Positions 13,137 through 25,059 are shown, counted from the stretch's first letter. The stretch: DNA of 64,000 nt from Antedon mediterranea (GCF_964355755.1 NC_092678.1:13116922-13180921); one strand, 5' to 3'. Translations and numbers: made by a program. Notes: a model not told the origin generated them from the letters alone.

Positions 13137-14385
13137 AGAGAGAAATGGCGAACCGCGATGACGTCACTCAAATTTATTTTTATTTTATTTTTATTTTATT
13201 CAATCAAAACCAACAGCGATAAATACCGCCACTAACAGGTTTGAAACATAAAACAATACAACATCAAAAACGGTTAACAATAAAATACAGATAAAATATA
13301 TATATAAATATATAAAACATAGATTGGCATGCCATAAACAATTTCAATTAAAACAGGTTATGCAGGCTGTTCAAGAAGTGAACACATCATCGTCCTCTTA
13401 AAATAACCAAGTCTATCATTAAAAATATCGATATGATTGCTATTTAGATTATTAAATGTATAAGGTAGTCTATGAAAAAGTCCCCTCTTAGTACAGTCGA
13501 CACGGCTAAAAGGAATATGCAATAAATGTCTATTTCGTGTACGACCAGGAACATTTAAACTAAAAACTAAAATTTCACCGAGTGGGTATAGATTGTAAAC
13601 AAACCATTTCGCCACATGTTTTTGTATGGGAAATTCCGATGGGTTGAGTTAAAAAGGAAGGTAGAAAAGAACGTTTAAAACACACATAATAGCAGTATCT
13701 TTTTTTTTTTGCAACACCCTTATCAATTTTAATGTTATATGGGCAAATCTTAACATATTTTATTTTAATTTGGATTGAATTAAGACGCGTTTTTGTTATA
13801 TACTGTACCCAGCTCTAGGCCCTAGATAGTTGGCATGTATGCTGTAGTACCTCGAGCCTAGCACGGATTATCGGTTATTATAATAATAATAATATTGGAA
13901 ATTCGTTATTGCGTACTGTACTCACTACTACTACTTTAGCTAGGGTGCTGCTAGGCGTCTCCTAGCTAGGTAGTAAGACTAAATAGAGCCTCTCTCTAGT
14001 AGATGTAGGCCTAGCATTAGTTTCAGTTTGACAACTGCCATTTTGTTATGTGGCTAGTGATGCTTCCTGCAGGGGGGCTACCGCCAGTAATGATGCTTGA
14101 TAACACCATTCTACTATAATACTATAGGCCAAGTCTAATGTAGACCTACAGATATGAGATATTTTTAGGAATATGATTGTGAATGATGGATGACTTTTAT
14201 ACATATTTCATTGTTTTATTGTGTAAATACACAAATACAACAAGAATTATGAGCGTTACAGCAACAACATTGGTTAGACAACGCCATGATTCACGTGTAT
14301 AAACATAGGAAATGTGTCGCCCTCAACGGTTTGTTATGATTTTATACCCACTCGGATTTTAGACGTCGGTTCGCCATTTCTCTCT
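13137..14385. mobile_element. AGAGAG-TIR element copy A (ISL2EU-like), AT duplication in AATT target
   Basis: TIR AGAGAGAAATGGCGAACCG at 13137, inverted at the right end 14385. AT flanks both sides (13135-13136, 14386-14387) within an AATT target. Homologous to copy B at 35196-36034 apart from one LINE insertion (13176-13569). A 2-bp AT duplication is, as I recall, the habit of the ISL2EU group of the PIF/Harbinger-ISL2EU-Spy superfamily; the assignment is inference. No transposase is encoded. Confidence 0.85.
13176..13569 (-). mobile_element. 5'-truncated LINE fragment sharing its 3' tail with the 5S SINE
   Basis: Flanked by AAATTT (13170-13175 and 13570-13575); copy B of the host element shows the empty site. 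On the minus strand it encodes a reverse-transcriptase C-terminus (contains VPGRTRNRHLLHIPFSRVDC), then a 3' region ending GGCGGTATTTATCGCTGTTG and a TTTTA-type tail. The same tail ends the 5S-derived SINE at 31622-31980. Confidence 0.88.
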
Positions 14386-15258
14386 ATTGAAGATGAGTAT
14401 CATTTCACTTTAGTTTGTCCCTTTTATTCAGATATTAGAACTAAATATATTTTCATTTTATACAAATAACCCCTCTAAATTAAAATATATTTATCTTATG
14501 TCTACTACAAATATCTCATTATTAAGCTTGGAAAATATATATATTTTTTTCATTTTAACGTAGAACAGATAAGTATACATAAATATATTTACCCTTCAAA
14601 TTGTACTGCTGTACTTTTTTGGTTGGTTTATAGCCTTGTTGGTTGTATTCAAGTAAACTGGAAATCACCTGCAATTGTGTATGAAAAAAATTGAAGGAAA
14701 ATTAAAAAATATAGGATATTTAGTTTAAGGAAACGGAGACAGACTAAAAGTAAAACAGCATGGATTAGTTTGCTTTATTATTAGATTAGTAGGCTAGCCT
14801 AGGCTTAGGATATGTTAAAATAGCAGCCATGCATGTCATCACGACACTAGCTAGAGTAGTGATAATACAACATGCAGAACAGTAGTACTACTGTACCTAG
14901 TTTGGGCCTACAACTACTAGAGGCCTAGGGCTAGACTTTAGAGGCCTAGGGCTAGACTTTAGGCCAAAATAACAAAAGTGATCATGAATGAATGGAAATA
15001 AATCTCGTTTGTGTGGTAATGACATGTAGGCTAATAATAGGTTAATAATATAGTATTGTTGGGCTTTGTTTCTAGCCTACTATAGGCTAGTACTATGTAG
15101 AGGCCAATAAGACAATTTGCGGTCGTACACAGCCATGTATTGTAATCAATCAGCTAGCAAGGTGGGGCAAGCCAAGGCTGAAGCGCCTAGCTTACTAGCC
15201 AGCATGCAGCGAGCGGCGAGGCCTCCATTTTGTTGTCGATCTTTGATCATAGTTTGTA

Positions 15259-16011
15259 CGCCGTGGTTAGGATTCCGGCACCGGAACTCAACTGCCCAGC
15301 GTTAGGGAATCCGACACGCTATTGCGCATGCCCAGAGCGAGGTAATCGGCGACTCTATACATCAACAACAGCATGCAGCGATGGATCATTTCATGCTGCG
15401 CCACACACGGCGAACTAGCCTAGATGCCTACTAATACAGTATCCACTAATCTAGGCTAGGGCTACCAGTTAGACGTGACCAGTGGGCCTATTTATTTTGT
15501 AATTAAAAAGTGGTTGCTTCATTCATATATAAACTTCATATCATTATGAATTATATAATTACATGACTAGTTTTATGATTTTTCATAACGCATTATACTG
15601 TACATAACAACATGCAATCACAAGTTGATTTGTTGACGGCAGCCACCGCGTGGATGTGAAAAAACTGTTCGGAAAGTCAGGGTCGCAACGCTAAAAACAG
15701 CATTACGATTCTTAGATAGATACTGATACTTATTAATATCATCATAATTATTTTAACGCGTGGCGTAGTGGTATTTTAATTATTAATTCATGTATGGCAT
15801 AGGCCAAGTTTCATCCATCGCTCTCTCCGCCGCGCAAGGACTATCTAGGCTACAGTAAATCCATATAACACTCCGACTCTCTCGGTGGTGTGGTGTGTGT
15901 GGCACGCGCAAGCTATAATTCACTTCCCAGAGCTATGGGCATGCGCAATAGCGTGTCGGATTCCCTAACGGTGGTCAGTTGAGTTCCGGTGCCGGAATCC
16001 TAACCACGGCG
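15259..16011. mobile_element. MITE with ~86-bp TIRs and 9-bp target duplication (MULE-like)
   Basis: TIRs start CGCCGTGGTTAGGATTCCGG and stay paired for about 86 bp (15259-15345 with 15925-16011). TAGTTTGTA flanks both ends directly (15250-15258, 16012-16020). A 9-bp duplication with long TIRs is characteristic of Mutator-like elements. The 590-bp interior has no gene. Confidence 0.88.
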
Positions 16012-16554
16012 TAGTTTGTAGGCCTATGCCTATAGTAATAAGAGATAATAATAGACATAATATGTCAGGCCTACCTTTTATAAAACAGCAAGATTTGTGC
16101 CTCATCCTTAATTTGATGCGATTAGCCAATAATACCCATTCTAGACCTGGCATCTCTGTGCTGCGTGATCGCCGATTTTGCCGCCGAGCTACACTGGCAC
16201 GCACAAAAACAAAGGGAGCCGTTTTTGGCTGTTGGCTTGCAGTTTTCTGATTGGTTGTTTACGGTCTGCCGGCCTATACGACGCATGCTCCATTATTTTC
16301 AAAAAGTTGTGCAGTATTTCTTATTCTTTACTCGATTTTATTTGATTTAATTTAAATAATTGTTTGTTGCAATAATATAGGATTACAAATAATAATATTA
16401 ATTATATTTTGAATGGTAATTACGGACCATGCTTCTATTCCCGTCACCTCAACCCAGAACACCCCCCCCCCACCTCTCCCCTGGGTCCTCTCCCGTACTC
16501 CCACGACGTACACCCAGCCATCCGCTTTCGCTCTTCTCCGAATTCCCTTGGTTG

Positions 16555-17000
16555 TTAGGAAAAAAACTAGTTGCAAAACCAATTGAAACAACCAGTTGCC
16601 CGGTTGAAAAACCGATTGGACCAGTTGACAGTTGAACTCAGTTGAGCTTTGGGAATACCAGTTGGCCAGTTGGAAAAACCAGTTGACCTGTTGAAAAACC
16701 AGTTGACCAGTTTGAAAAACCAGTTGACCAGTTTGAAAAACCAGTTGACCAGTTTGAAAAACCAGTTGAAAAACCAGTTGACCAGTTTGAAAAACCAGTT
16801 GACCAGTTGAAAAACCAGTTGACCAGTTGAAAAACCAGTTGACCAGTTGGAAAAACCAGTTGACCAGTTGGAAAAACCAGTTAGACCAGTTGAAAAACCA
16901 GTTGACCAGTTGTTAAAACCAGTTGAACCAGTTGGAAACCAGTTAGACCAGTTGAAGACCAGTTGGACCAGTTGAAATTTCCAACTGTTCTCAACTGGAA
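16555..17000. repeat. CCAGTTG subterminal array, right
   Basis: Roughly 30 tandem copies of CCAGTTGACCAGTTGAAAAA-type units adjoining the right TIR. A 154-codon minus-strand frame over it (Trp/Phe-rich repeats) is produced by the repeat. Confidence 0.9.
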
Positions 17001-19060
17001 TTTTTACCTGGGAAGGCTTAATACATTTCATTCACATTGATAAAAAACAGTAACATTTGGTTTTTAATACATTTATATTAAATGTTATATTTATATGGAT
17101 TTCACAAACACTACTTTTGTGTTAATTATGTCAACAAACGACCAAATAATTCTAGGCCTAGCAAGGCTAGAACGCGTAGGCTAGGCCTAGCTTAATACTA
17201 TCATGGCCTAGGCTAGACCTCTCTAGGCATAGCTTGGCTGAAAGGCAAAACTTCGACAGACAATTGGAACTTATCTAGGCTAATTAATGGTTTTTCCAAC
17301 AATTCCACGTCTTGTAGGGATGTCCCCATTAATTAATCAAAATCCTAAAAACGATCTAAAGCTAATTTAAACGCCTTTTTGAATGAAATTAGTACATATA
17401 TGTCCAAATCGTACACAAATATCTGCTGCTGTTGCATATTTTGCGGTGGTGTTTACAAATGAAACTGAGACCAGACGACAGGTGGCGCTGTTGTATTTCA
17501 CAGTACAGAGCCATATCATAGGATAATTTGTGTACTAGACTCTTTTTCATCCGCGAGACGTTTTTTTTTTCGTACACAAACATTTTTCAAAAAGTACTAT
17601 TAAACGATCGTTTAATAGTGCGTACTATTGCACGCCATGTGACCCACAATCGTCCAATCAAATGACAGGAATTTATTTAGGTGTTATATAAATAATAATA
17701 AATGCAAAGGCAATTACTAATACTATGTATACAATATTACAGTTAAATTCATATATTATTTTATTATGTTAAGGAAATCTGTTTTAGAATGACAAAAAGC
17801 CGTCCCAACCCAGATTTGAAACAAGCTATCAATAAAGCTATAAACAGAATACCATATTGTAGCCGGACTGGGTAGCGTAGACCTACTCTACTAGGCCTAG
17901 TAAGATTAGCTAAAAGGATACAGGTCAACACGCACCCCACAGCTGTTTCAAACATACGAATTAAGTCATGCGCCCTCAACGTTACAAGTCGTATCGCTGG
18001 AGTAACAATACATAAACAATTACTTACAAATCCACGTGTGCAGAGTGGAGTCAAACGTCATTTAAAGACATGTTTTAAACAGCCAATGAGAATGAGATAA
18101 AAAAATAAAGGGTCGCTAAAAATATGAATATTCATTAAAGAGTCCCTGGATGAAACAAGCACGTTGTCGTTTTGTTTTTAAGAAGGAATGTAACGCTGAA
18201 AATTAATGGAAGGGTGGACCATAAATTACAAGCATAGACCCATTGACGCACGTGAGTGACATTTCCAAATTAGGTACATGTTTGTTTGTCCGTATCTTTA
18301 AAAAATGTAATTTTCACTCTAATTCTTTGGTACTGCATGATAATTTAGTTATCTGTGAATGTTATAACATAGTAATGGTCGAGAGGTGATGGTTGAATTT
18401 TTGAGCTATGGCCGTTTCAAATTGTGTCATTTTTAGGCTTAGGCTTATGTCTACTCTAGTTGCAACACTGCCTTTCATGTGACAGCTGACCCAAATGAGT
18501 TTGGAAATGTTACATTATTTTAATTATTTAGGCCTGGCTGGGTAGGGTAGGCATATACCAATATTATAGGCCCTATTTTTATTTTAATACTAGGCCTAGG
18601 CCCTTGCTAGACCTGTGTTCTCTAGCAGCCTACTACAGAGAAGCAGCTTTCCGGCTTAGTTAGCCTGGCCTTGAGTAGGCTAGCCTACTAGCCTAATAGG
18701 TATTAGTAGGCTACCTAATTAAAATTAGGCCCAGGATCTACGCCTAGGCCTATATATTTTTAATATTATTTAATTATTATAATTAATTTTAGTTTTATTA
18801 AATTTACAGTATTCATTACAAAAACTGTAAATTTAATATTATGAGGATTATATATACCCTATGTAACATGTATGCAATAGGGAATATTATAGGCCTATAT
18901 GTATGTAATAATTACAATATAAATAATGACAAGCATCATATTAACATTCGGTTTTGCTCATCACTGCATATTCAAATTAGTATGCAATCATATTAAATTT
19001 AATAAGTTAAGTTAATTTTATAAAATTGTTATAATAATTATTAATGTTATACTATTGTAG

Positions 19061-19126
19061 ATACATATATAGAGCAGTAACCTGAAGTGGCTAAGCAGAT
19101 TTGGACCATACCTACCATCTATATAG
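19061..19126 (+). other. Exon-like segment 1 of 4, non-coding
   Basis: Preceded by a pyrimidine-rich stretch ending TAG and followed by GTAAGA. All three frames contain stops, so if spliced it would be untranslated or part of a non-coding RNA. Confidence 0.4.
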
Positions 19127-19682
19127 GTAAGATTATTTTGCTGTTCAAGAAGTAGCAAATATTAAATTGTGTACCATGCTATTAATTTGTAATATTAACA
19201 ATCAATCACTACCACTGGCTGGGTAGGCTAGGCCTATATCATAGGCCCTATTTTTATTTTAATATACTAGCTAGACCTGTGCTCTCTATCACTAGCAGCA
19301 GCCTACAGAGAAGCAGCTTTCCAGCTTATTTAGCCTAGCCTAGAGCAATTAGGCTAGGTATAAGTAGGCTACCTAATTAGGCTAGGCTCTACGCCTATAT
19401 AGGCCTATTATTATTTAATTATTATTAATTTTTGTTTAATATATTTACAGTATTTATTTAAATAATGTTTCTTATGAGAATACCTGGTTATATATACCCT
19501 ATGCAATGACATAAGGCATATATGCCTACCCTGTATGTAATAATTACAATTATTATAAATAATGAATTTTAACATTCGTTTTTGCTCATCACTGCATATT
19601 CAAATTAGTATGTATGCAACCATATTAAATTTAGTAAGCTAATTTTAAGTAATTCTTATAATAATGTTTTACTATTTTTTAG

Positions 19683-19766
19683 GTACATAGCGGCAACCCG
19701 AAGTGGCAAAAACATTTTAAACAGATTTGGACCAATACCTAGCAGCCTACCATATATATACAGTAG
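19683..19766 (+). other. Exon-like segment 2 of 4, non-coding
   Basis: Acceptor ACTATTTTTTAG and donor GTAAGT flank a segment containing AGCGGCAACCCGAAGTGGC. The splice-like signals are conserved with copies 3 and 4, though the segment length varies (66-86 nt), arguing against coding. Confidence 0.4.
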
Positions 19767-20325
19767 GTAAGTTTATTTTATTGCTCAAGAACTAGTAAAT
19801 TTTAAATTGTGTTTACCATGCTATTAATTTTCAATATTAACAATCAATCACTACCACTGGCTGGGTAGGCTAGGCCTATATTATAGGCCCTATTTTTATT
19901 TTAATATACTAGCTAGACCTGTGCTCTCTAACACTAGCAGCCTACAGAGAAGCAGCTTTCCAGCTTATTTAGCGTAGCCTAGAGCAATAGGCTAGGTATA
20001 AGTAGACTACCTAATTAGGTCTAGGCTCTACGCCTATATATTATTATTTAATTATTATTATTTTTAGTTTTAATATATTTACAATATTTTATTTAAATAA
20101 TGTTTATTATGAGAATACCTGGTTATAGTATATACCCTATGCAATGACATAAGGCATATATGCCTACCCTGTATGTAATAATTACAATTACAATATTATA
20201 AATAATGAATTTAAACATTCGTTTTTGCTTATCACTGCATATTCAAATTAGTATGTATGCAACCATATTAAATTTAATAAGCTAATTTTAATTAATTCTT
20301 ATAGTAATGTTTTACTATTTTTTAG

Positions 20326-20411
20326 GTACATAGCGGCAACCCGAAGTGGAAAAATCATTTTAAACAGATTTTGACCAATACCTATACCTATACCTACCAT
20401 CTATATTATAG
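20326..20411 (+). other. Exon-like segment 3 of 4, non-coding
   Basis: Acceptor ACTATTTTTTAG and donor GTAAGT are retained. The segment carries the same GCGGCAACCCGAAGTGG core. Confidence 0.4.
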
Positions 20412-20977
20412 GTAAGTTTATTTTACTGTTCAAGAACTAGTACATTTTAAATTGTGTTTACCATGCTATTAATTTTCAATATTAACAACCAATCACTACC
20501 ACTGGCTGGGTAGGCTAGGCCTATATTATAGGCCCTATTTTTATTTTAATATACTAGCTAGACCTGTGCTCTCTTGCACTAGCAGCCTACAGAGAAGCAG
20601 CTTTCCAGCTTATTTAGCCTAGCCTAGAGCAATAGGCTAGGTATTAGTAGGCTACCTAATTAGGCCTAGAGGCTCTATGCCTATATATTATTATTTAATT
20701 ATTATTAATTTTTATTTTTAATATATTTACAGTATTTATTACAAATAATGTTTATTATGAGGATACCTGGTTATATATACCCTATGCAATGACATAAGGC
20801 ATATATGCCTACCCTGTATGTAATAATTACAATTATTATAAATAATGAATTTTAACATTTGTTTTTGCTCATCACTGCATATTCAAATTAGTATGTATGC
20901 AACCATAGTAAATTTAATAAGTTAATTTTAATTAATTCTTATTATAATGTTATACTATTACTATTACTATTTTTTAG

Positions 20978-21058
20978 GTACATATATAGCGGCAACCCAA
21001 AATGGCTAAAACATTTTAAACAGATTTGGACCAATACCTATACCTACCATCTATATAG
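20978..21058 (+). other. Exon-like segment 4 of 4, non-coding
   Basis: Acceptor ACTATTTTTTAG and donor GTAAGT are retained. This is the last copy; single-copy sequence follows from about 21,145. Confidence 0.4.
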
Positions 21059-21674
21059 GTAAGTTTATTTTACTGTTCAAGAACTAGTAAATTTTAAATT
21101 GTGTTTACCATGCTATGAATTTGTAACTTTAACAATCAATCACTAACACATGTACAGTACAGCAGTAGTACTATCAATCAATAGTAATTAGTTAGTAATT
21201 GAAATATAGACATACTATAGTATTACTTTTACATATTCATTATCATTAGGCATTGTTAAAAGGAAATCAATACAATGCAATATTCCTTTAACATTTAAAA
21301 ATGTACAATATTTTATGATCATTAATGTTAATGAATCATTCTTTGTTGGCTTTCTTGCATTTGTTGGGTTTTATTATTTCATTTTGTATCATTGGAGATG
21401 TGAAAATCAGATGAGTCTAAGTTTGACTCTAATCCACACTGCTGTTTTGTGACGGTTGAGTTTGGCATGTATTAGCTCCCCGCCTTGCTCAGAGACCCCC
21501 TTCCATTCTCTCATGAATGCAATAGCATGGTGCTCAAGCATATGTAGCTTAGGCTGTATTACACCTGGTGCAATATGCCTGTATTCTGCTAAAAATACTT
21601 GTATGATATTTTTATGGAATTAAAAAATACTTAATTTACACATTAATACATTTTATAATTTCAGAAATTTTGTG

Positions 21675-21755
21675 ATGAAAAAGTCAATCTGTGGTGACTG
21701 TAGAATGGACCCAAGATCTGACTATCTTAGACATTTAAATAATAGAAAGTTCTGA
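21675..21755 (+). CDS. Possible 26-residue zinc-finger-like reading frame in element F
   Basis: An acceptor-like ATAATTTCAG ends at 21664, and the first downstream ATG (21675) opens a frame containing CGDCRMDPRSDYLRHL. The Cys-x2-Cys ... His spacing resembles the start of a zinc finger. The frame ends after 26 residues. It may be the remnant of a transposase first coding exon fed by the four upstream exon-like segments, or chance. No family was recognised. Confidence 0.2.
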   Translation: MKKSICGDCRMDPRSDYLRHLNNRKF

Positions 21756-23216
21756 CAATTTTGTTGAATAGAAATATACAATGTATGATGTAATCTTAAT
21801 TGAAAATTGGCGCTTTTTAAACTATGTATATAAATTAGGATGAGGAAACAGTTATTTGATTATGAGGTATGTTCATTTAATTAAATTTGTTAGTATAAAC
21901 TTTCAAAAAGAGTGAAGATATAAAGAAGAAAAGCAGATTATGGAGCAGCTGTACCAGACAAAAAACTGTTCCCTTAAACGCCAGTGTGTTCTTTCACTTG
22001 TGAATGTAGTTTTGGCCCAGGTCATAGTTGTTGTTAAAGTGTAGCATGCCAAGCAATTTGGTCCATGCCCTGTTAATTTAAATGTTAGCGTGGTAGTATA
22101 CAGTATCCATTGAAAATTCGCGAATGGCAGGTTGTATAAATGTATATAGGTTGTAATTTTACATTTGTTAGATTTAGTGCAAATTTGTGATGGTTTTCAT
22201 ATTTTTTAAGTTGTATTTTTTATCCTTTTCTTTAAATTTTGTTCCACAACAGAAGCAAGTAGAACGTAAAGCCTTTTCGTGAAACTGTGTTGCCTACAAA
22301 AAAGAAAAGAAATTTTAATTTTACCAACCTTTAATGTTATATTATATTTATCATACAGTAGTTTGAGTATTTTTGTATAGGCTTTAATTTTAAGGGCCTA
22401 GCTAGGCCTGGTAGTTAGTAGTTTTACTAAATTTTTACATTTATGATGAATTATATTCAGTTGAAATAAATACAATGATAATAATTAAGCTTATTATTTA
22501 TTCTATTGTAAATTAAAATGATGTATAGTATGATTACACTACTTATACGTACCAACTAGGCCTAGCTACAACCTAGGCCTAGTTGCGTACAGCCTAGCGA
22601 GCGGTTATCAGCCGCGTTCATCGACCTCTCGCCAAATACGCTGTTTCGCATTTAACAAAACAGTCGAGTTTTTAAATGAAAATTTCTTGAGATTTTCACC
22701 GTCACCTCCTAACAATTCAATGTCTCATGTAAGCATATATAATCAAACTTTTACCTAGATTTTCCAAGTATTTATGAAAATTACGAATAAAAACAAAAAG
22801 TGTACAATTTGACAAGCATTTTTTCAAACTTTCCATTGTTTACATTTGCTAGGCCGATCGATGTTAATTTTTAAAACTTCCGGGTGTAAATAATTTCGTA
22901 AACTTGTTGTTATGCTTAATTACTTACTATTTCCAAAAAATCGGTAATTAAGAATCTTATTTTCTAACAAATAGTATAAAAATGGTTTTATAATATTTAT
23001 GACGAAATTGATTAAATTAATTTAAAGTGTAGTTATAAAAGTTGCAAATGTCGCGAAAGTTGAACGAGATTCAACCACTCGCGCGGCGTCACGCTCAGGC
23101 ACATATCGCCGTCTGACAATATTGAGGGCGCTTGACTTTTTCTATTTATTTTACATTGGTTGAAACAGCTGCCATGCCAACTCGTACCCAACATTTTGGC
23201 TCACTCATACCCTCAT

Positions 23217-24289
23217 GGGCTGGCTCGTACTCATCATGGGCTGGCCCGTACCTATGTTTAATGCTGTTAAAAGTATATTTTTATTACATACGGGTTGGTT
23301 TAGGTACGGGTTAGCCCAGGGTACGAGTTGACCAATTATTTGGGTACGAGTTAGCTAAGTTGGGATGCCATGGGTACGGGTTTACCAGCACCCTAGCTAG
23401 AAGAATACGGATACTGTAAAGGTCAACCCGTACCAATGTCAACCCGTACCCATCATGGATGGGCTAGAATACTACTTACAGGTTAGGTTAGCCTAGCTGG
23501 GCTAACCCACCTCAGCTCTCACATTTCCTGAAAAGTAGGCCGAAAACGCGACCGAAATTACGGGAGGCCTAGCTAGGCTTACTTAATTTAAAATGAACTC
23601 TAGGCTAGGCCTAGTTATAGTGATGCGTAGTAGGCTAACACCGCTGGCTCTACGAGGCCGGCCTTTATATGCTCATATGATGGCTTTTTTTTGGCGTACC
23701 CAATGTAGGCCTATGCCTAGCTAGGCCAGATTTTCCATTCCCGCAGACCTGTAACCTATGTTCTTCTAGTAAGGCTAGTGGTTGTACCCTGGTCGACTCG
23801 AATCATGTCAACTCGTACTTAACTTGAGTAGTAGTAGGCCTAGCCTAGCTACGATGTTGAGTATGCCTGCAAAAAAGGTAGATGAGCTACTAAACTAAAC
23901 GTAATTCGTATAATCAATAACAATAACTGACTAGAAGGCCAACAAGCGGAGGAAAACGCCTTGCATGGCAATACGATAAACCTGCTACTATTGTGGTTGC
24001 CGAGTGGATTTTATATTGAATACATTATTATAACGTTACAAATTGTCTCTAGATAGGAACCTAATGACAGCGATATCGTGTATTAAAAGTACTTAATACA
24101 GTAAGACAGGTCTCTGGCAGACTGTCGACAGTCTTCCACACTGAGTGTACTAACAGATACATAATCGGGTGGTTCTCTCGAGCAAGCATGTACATTGAAT
24201 TACATTATGGCACTGACAACACACACGAAACGGTACTGTAACGGTTACGCCTAAAATGTTATAGTCTACACTATTTGAATTATTTTGAA
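23217..24289. other. Unique sequence with scattered GGGTACGAGTTGRC motifs, no gene
   Basis: Between 23,217 and 23,470 the motif GGTACGGGTTGACC / ACTCGTACCC recurs in both orientations about ten times. The rest is TAGGCC-rich with no recognised gene. Confidence 0.55.
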
Positions 24290-25059
24290 TTATTGAACTT
24301 TAGAGAATAAAAAAAGTTGATTATTTAAAAGAAACATCAAATTCCACCTCTATTGATAATGGATAATGCTACTAAGGATAATAACTTTCATTTCAGTATA
24401 TACATTTTTATTAAATTCATACATTTTGATGTTAGTCTATTTTTATATTTTGTTCTTGCTTTTTTAAATTCGATTGTTACGGCATTTAATCAGTTCGTCA
24501 TTAATATAATTATTTGGCTATACTAAATACTATAATGTATAGTGTACTCTGAAAATTATACTGTGATAGGCCCTACACTAAGACCTGAATGTCATTGAAT
24601 TAGTAAATACTTTAAATTAGCCCTCTATAACGGATTAGAAAAGGTAGATATAACATAATGTTATTCACTAAATAATAATATTATTATATTATATTAGACA
24701 TAATATGGCTAAATGATTGTAGGCCTAATATGCTGAAATGCCGTGTTGTGAAATAGATATTTTAAAACTGTGTCCCTACTAAGGGAAAATTGAATTAAAA
24801 ACGTTTAATCTAACAATTAAAAGTGCCTTGCCTTATGTAGAGATCAAATCATGTATAAATTAATAATTAAATGTAATTAAATAAACCATGTTTACGTTTT
24901 TGAATTATTTACAAAAGCTAAAATAAGGTTTTTACATCAGTTTAGGCTACTATAAATTATTATCACTTATTTGTGATTCTTCTTTTGCATTATAAACAGA
25001 ATAATTTGATTTTAAAATAAGGTTTTTAATACTGTTCTACGACACTCACACTAAAATAA

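Larger units (their letters stand above)
12393..17012. mobile_element. 4.6-kb TIR element with CCAGTTG subterminal arrays
   Basis: Termini CCCAGGTAAAAATTCCAGTT (12393) and the inverted copy ending at 17012. Both ends then run into tandem CCAGTTG-containing arrays. The flanks are AA on both sides, consistent with a 2-bp duplication but not proven. No transposase was found. It contains an AGAGAG-type element (13137-14385) and a 9-bp-duplication MITE (15259-16011). The stretches 14386-15249 and 16021-16555 hold no recognisable gene. Confidence 0.75.
12329..17691. mobile_element. Inverted-repeat element E2, directly abutting E1
   Basis: Left terminus TATATAACACCTAAATAAAT (from 12331) continues TCCTGTCATTTGA. 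The same sequence is inverted at 17657-17690. This gives TIRs of about 33 bp. Most of the interior is the nested CCCAGG element; the rest (17013-17656) is TAGGCC-rich and without a gene. The left arm of the large inverted repeat gives the empty state of the E1+E2 insertion. Confidence 0.7.
18534..21144. repeat. Four tandem 640-680-bp units inside element F
   Basis: Units start at CTGGCTGGGTAGG (18534, 19215, 19857, 20502). Each contains CTCTCTARCACTAGCAGCC-like sequence, CTTTCCAGCTTATTTAGC, an ACTGCATATTCAAATTAGTA block and a short exon-like segment near its end. Copies 2-4 are more alike than copy 1. Confidence 0.92.
17940..23171. mobile_element. 5.2-kb TIR element F, CCA duplication
   Basis: Ends are CAGCTGTTTCAA (17940) and TTGAAACAGCTG (23171), with a second conserved block GCGCCCTCAA inside each end. 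CCA flanks both sides (17937-17939, 23172-23174). The left arm of the large inverted repeat (rc of 3181-3205) reads straight through this site, so it is a true insertion with a 3-bp duplication. The interior carries four tandem 640-680-bp units and no long reading frame. Superfamily not assigned. Confidence 0.85.
3155..23216. mobile_element. 20-kb composite inverted-repeat element, arms expanded by nested insertions
   Basis: The left arm (3155-6929) and right arm (9811-23216) are inverted copies. Matching blocks are 3155-3200 with 23172-23216, 3200-3436 with 17692-17936, 3440-4098 with about 9960-10612, and 6769-6929 with 9811-9970. Subtracting insertions leaves about 1.09 kb in each arm, so the arms agree in length and order. 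The spacer is 6930-9810. Known families with long terminal inverted repeats include foldback elements and large DNA transposons. No transposase was recognised, so the class is open. The outer boundary is ATGAGGGTATG inverted. Confidence 0.8.

Noticed and set aside
16567-17031. 154-codon minus-strand reading frame
   Set aside because: It is the translation of the CCAGTTG array; its repeated Trp/Phe pattern follows the DNA repeat, with no family match or start context.
17764-18054. 96-codon minus-strand frame
   Set aside because: It runs across the boundary of inserted element F, so its two halves have different origins; the homologous arm at 3.18-3.37 kb supports only the repeat part.
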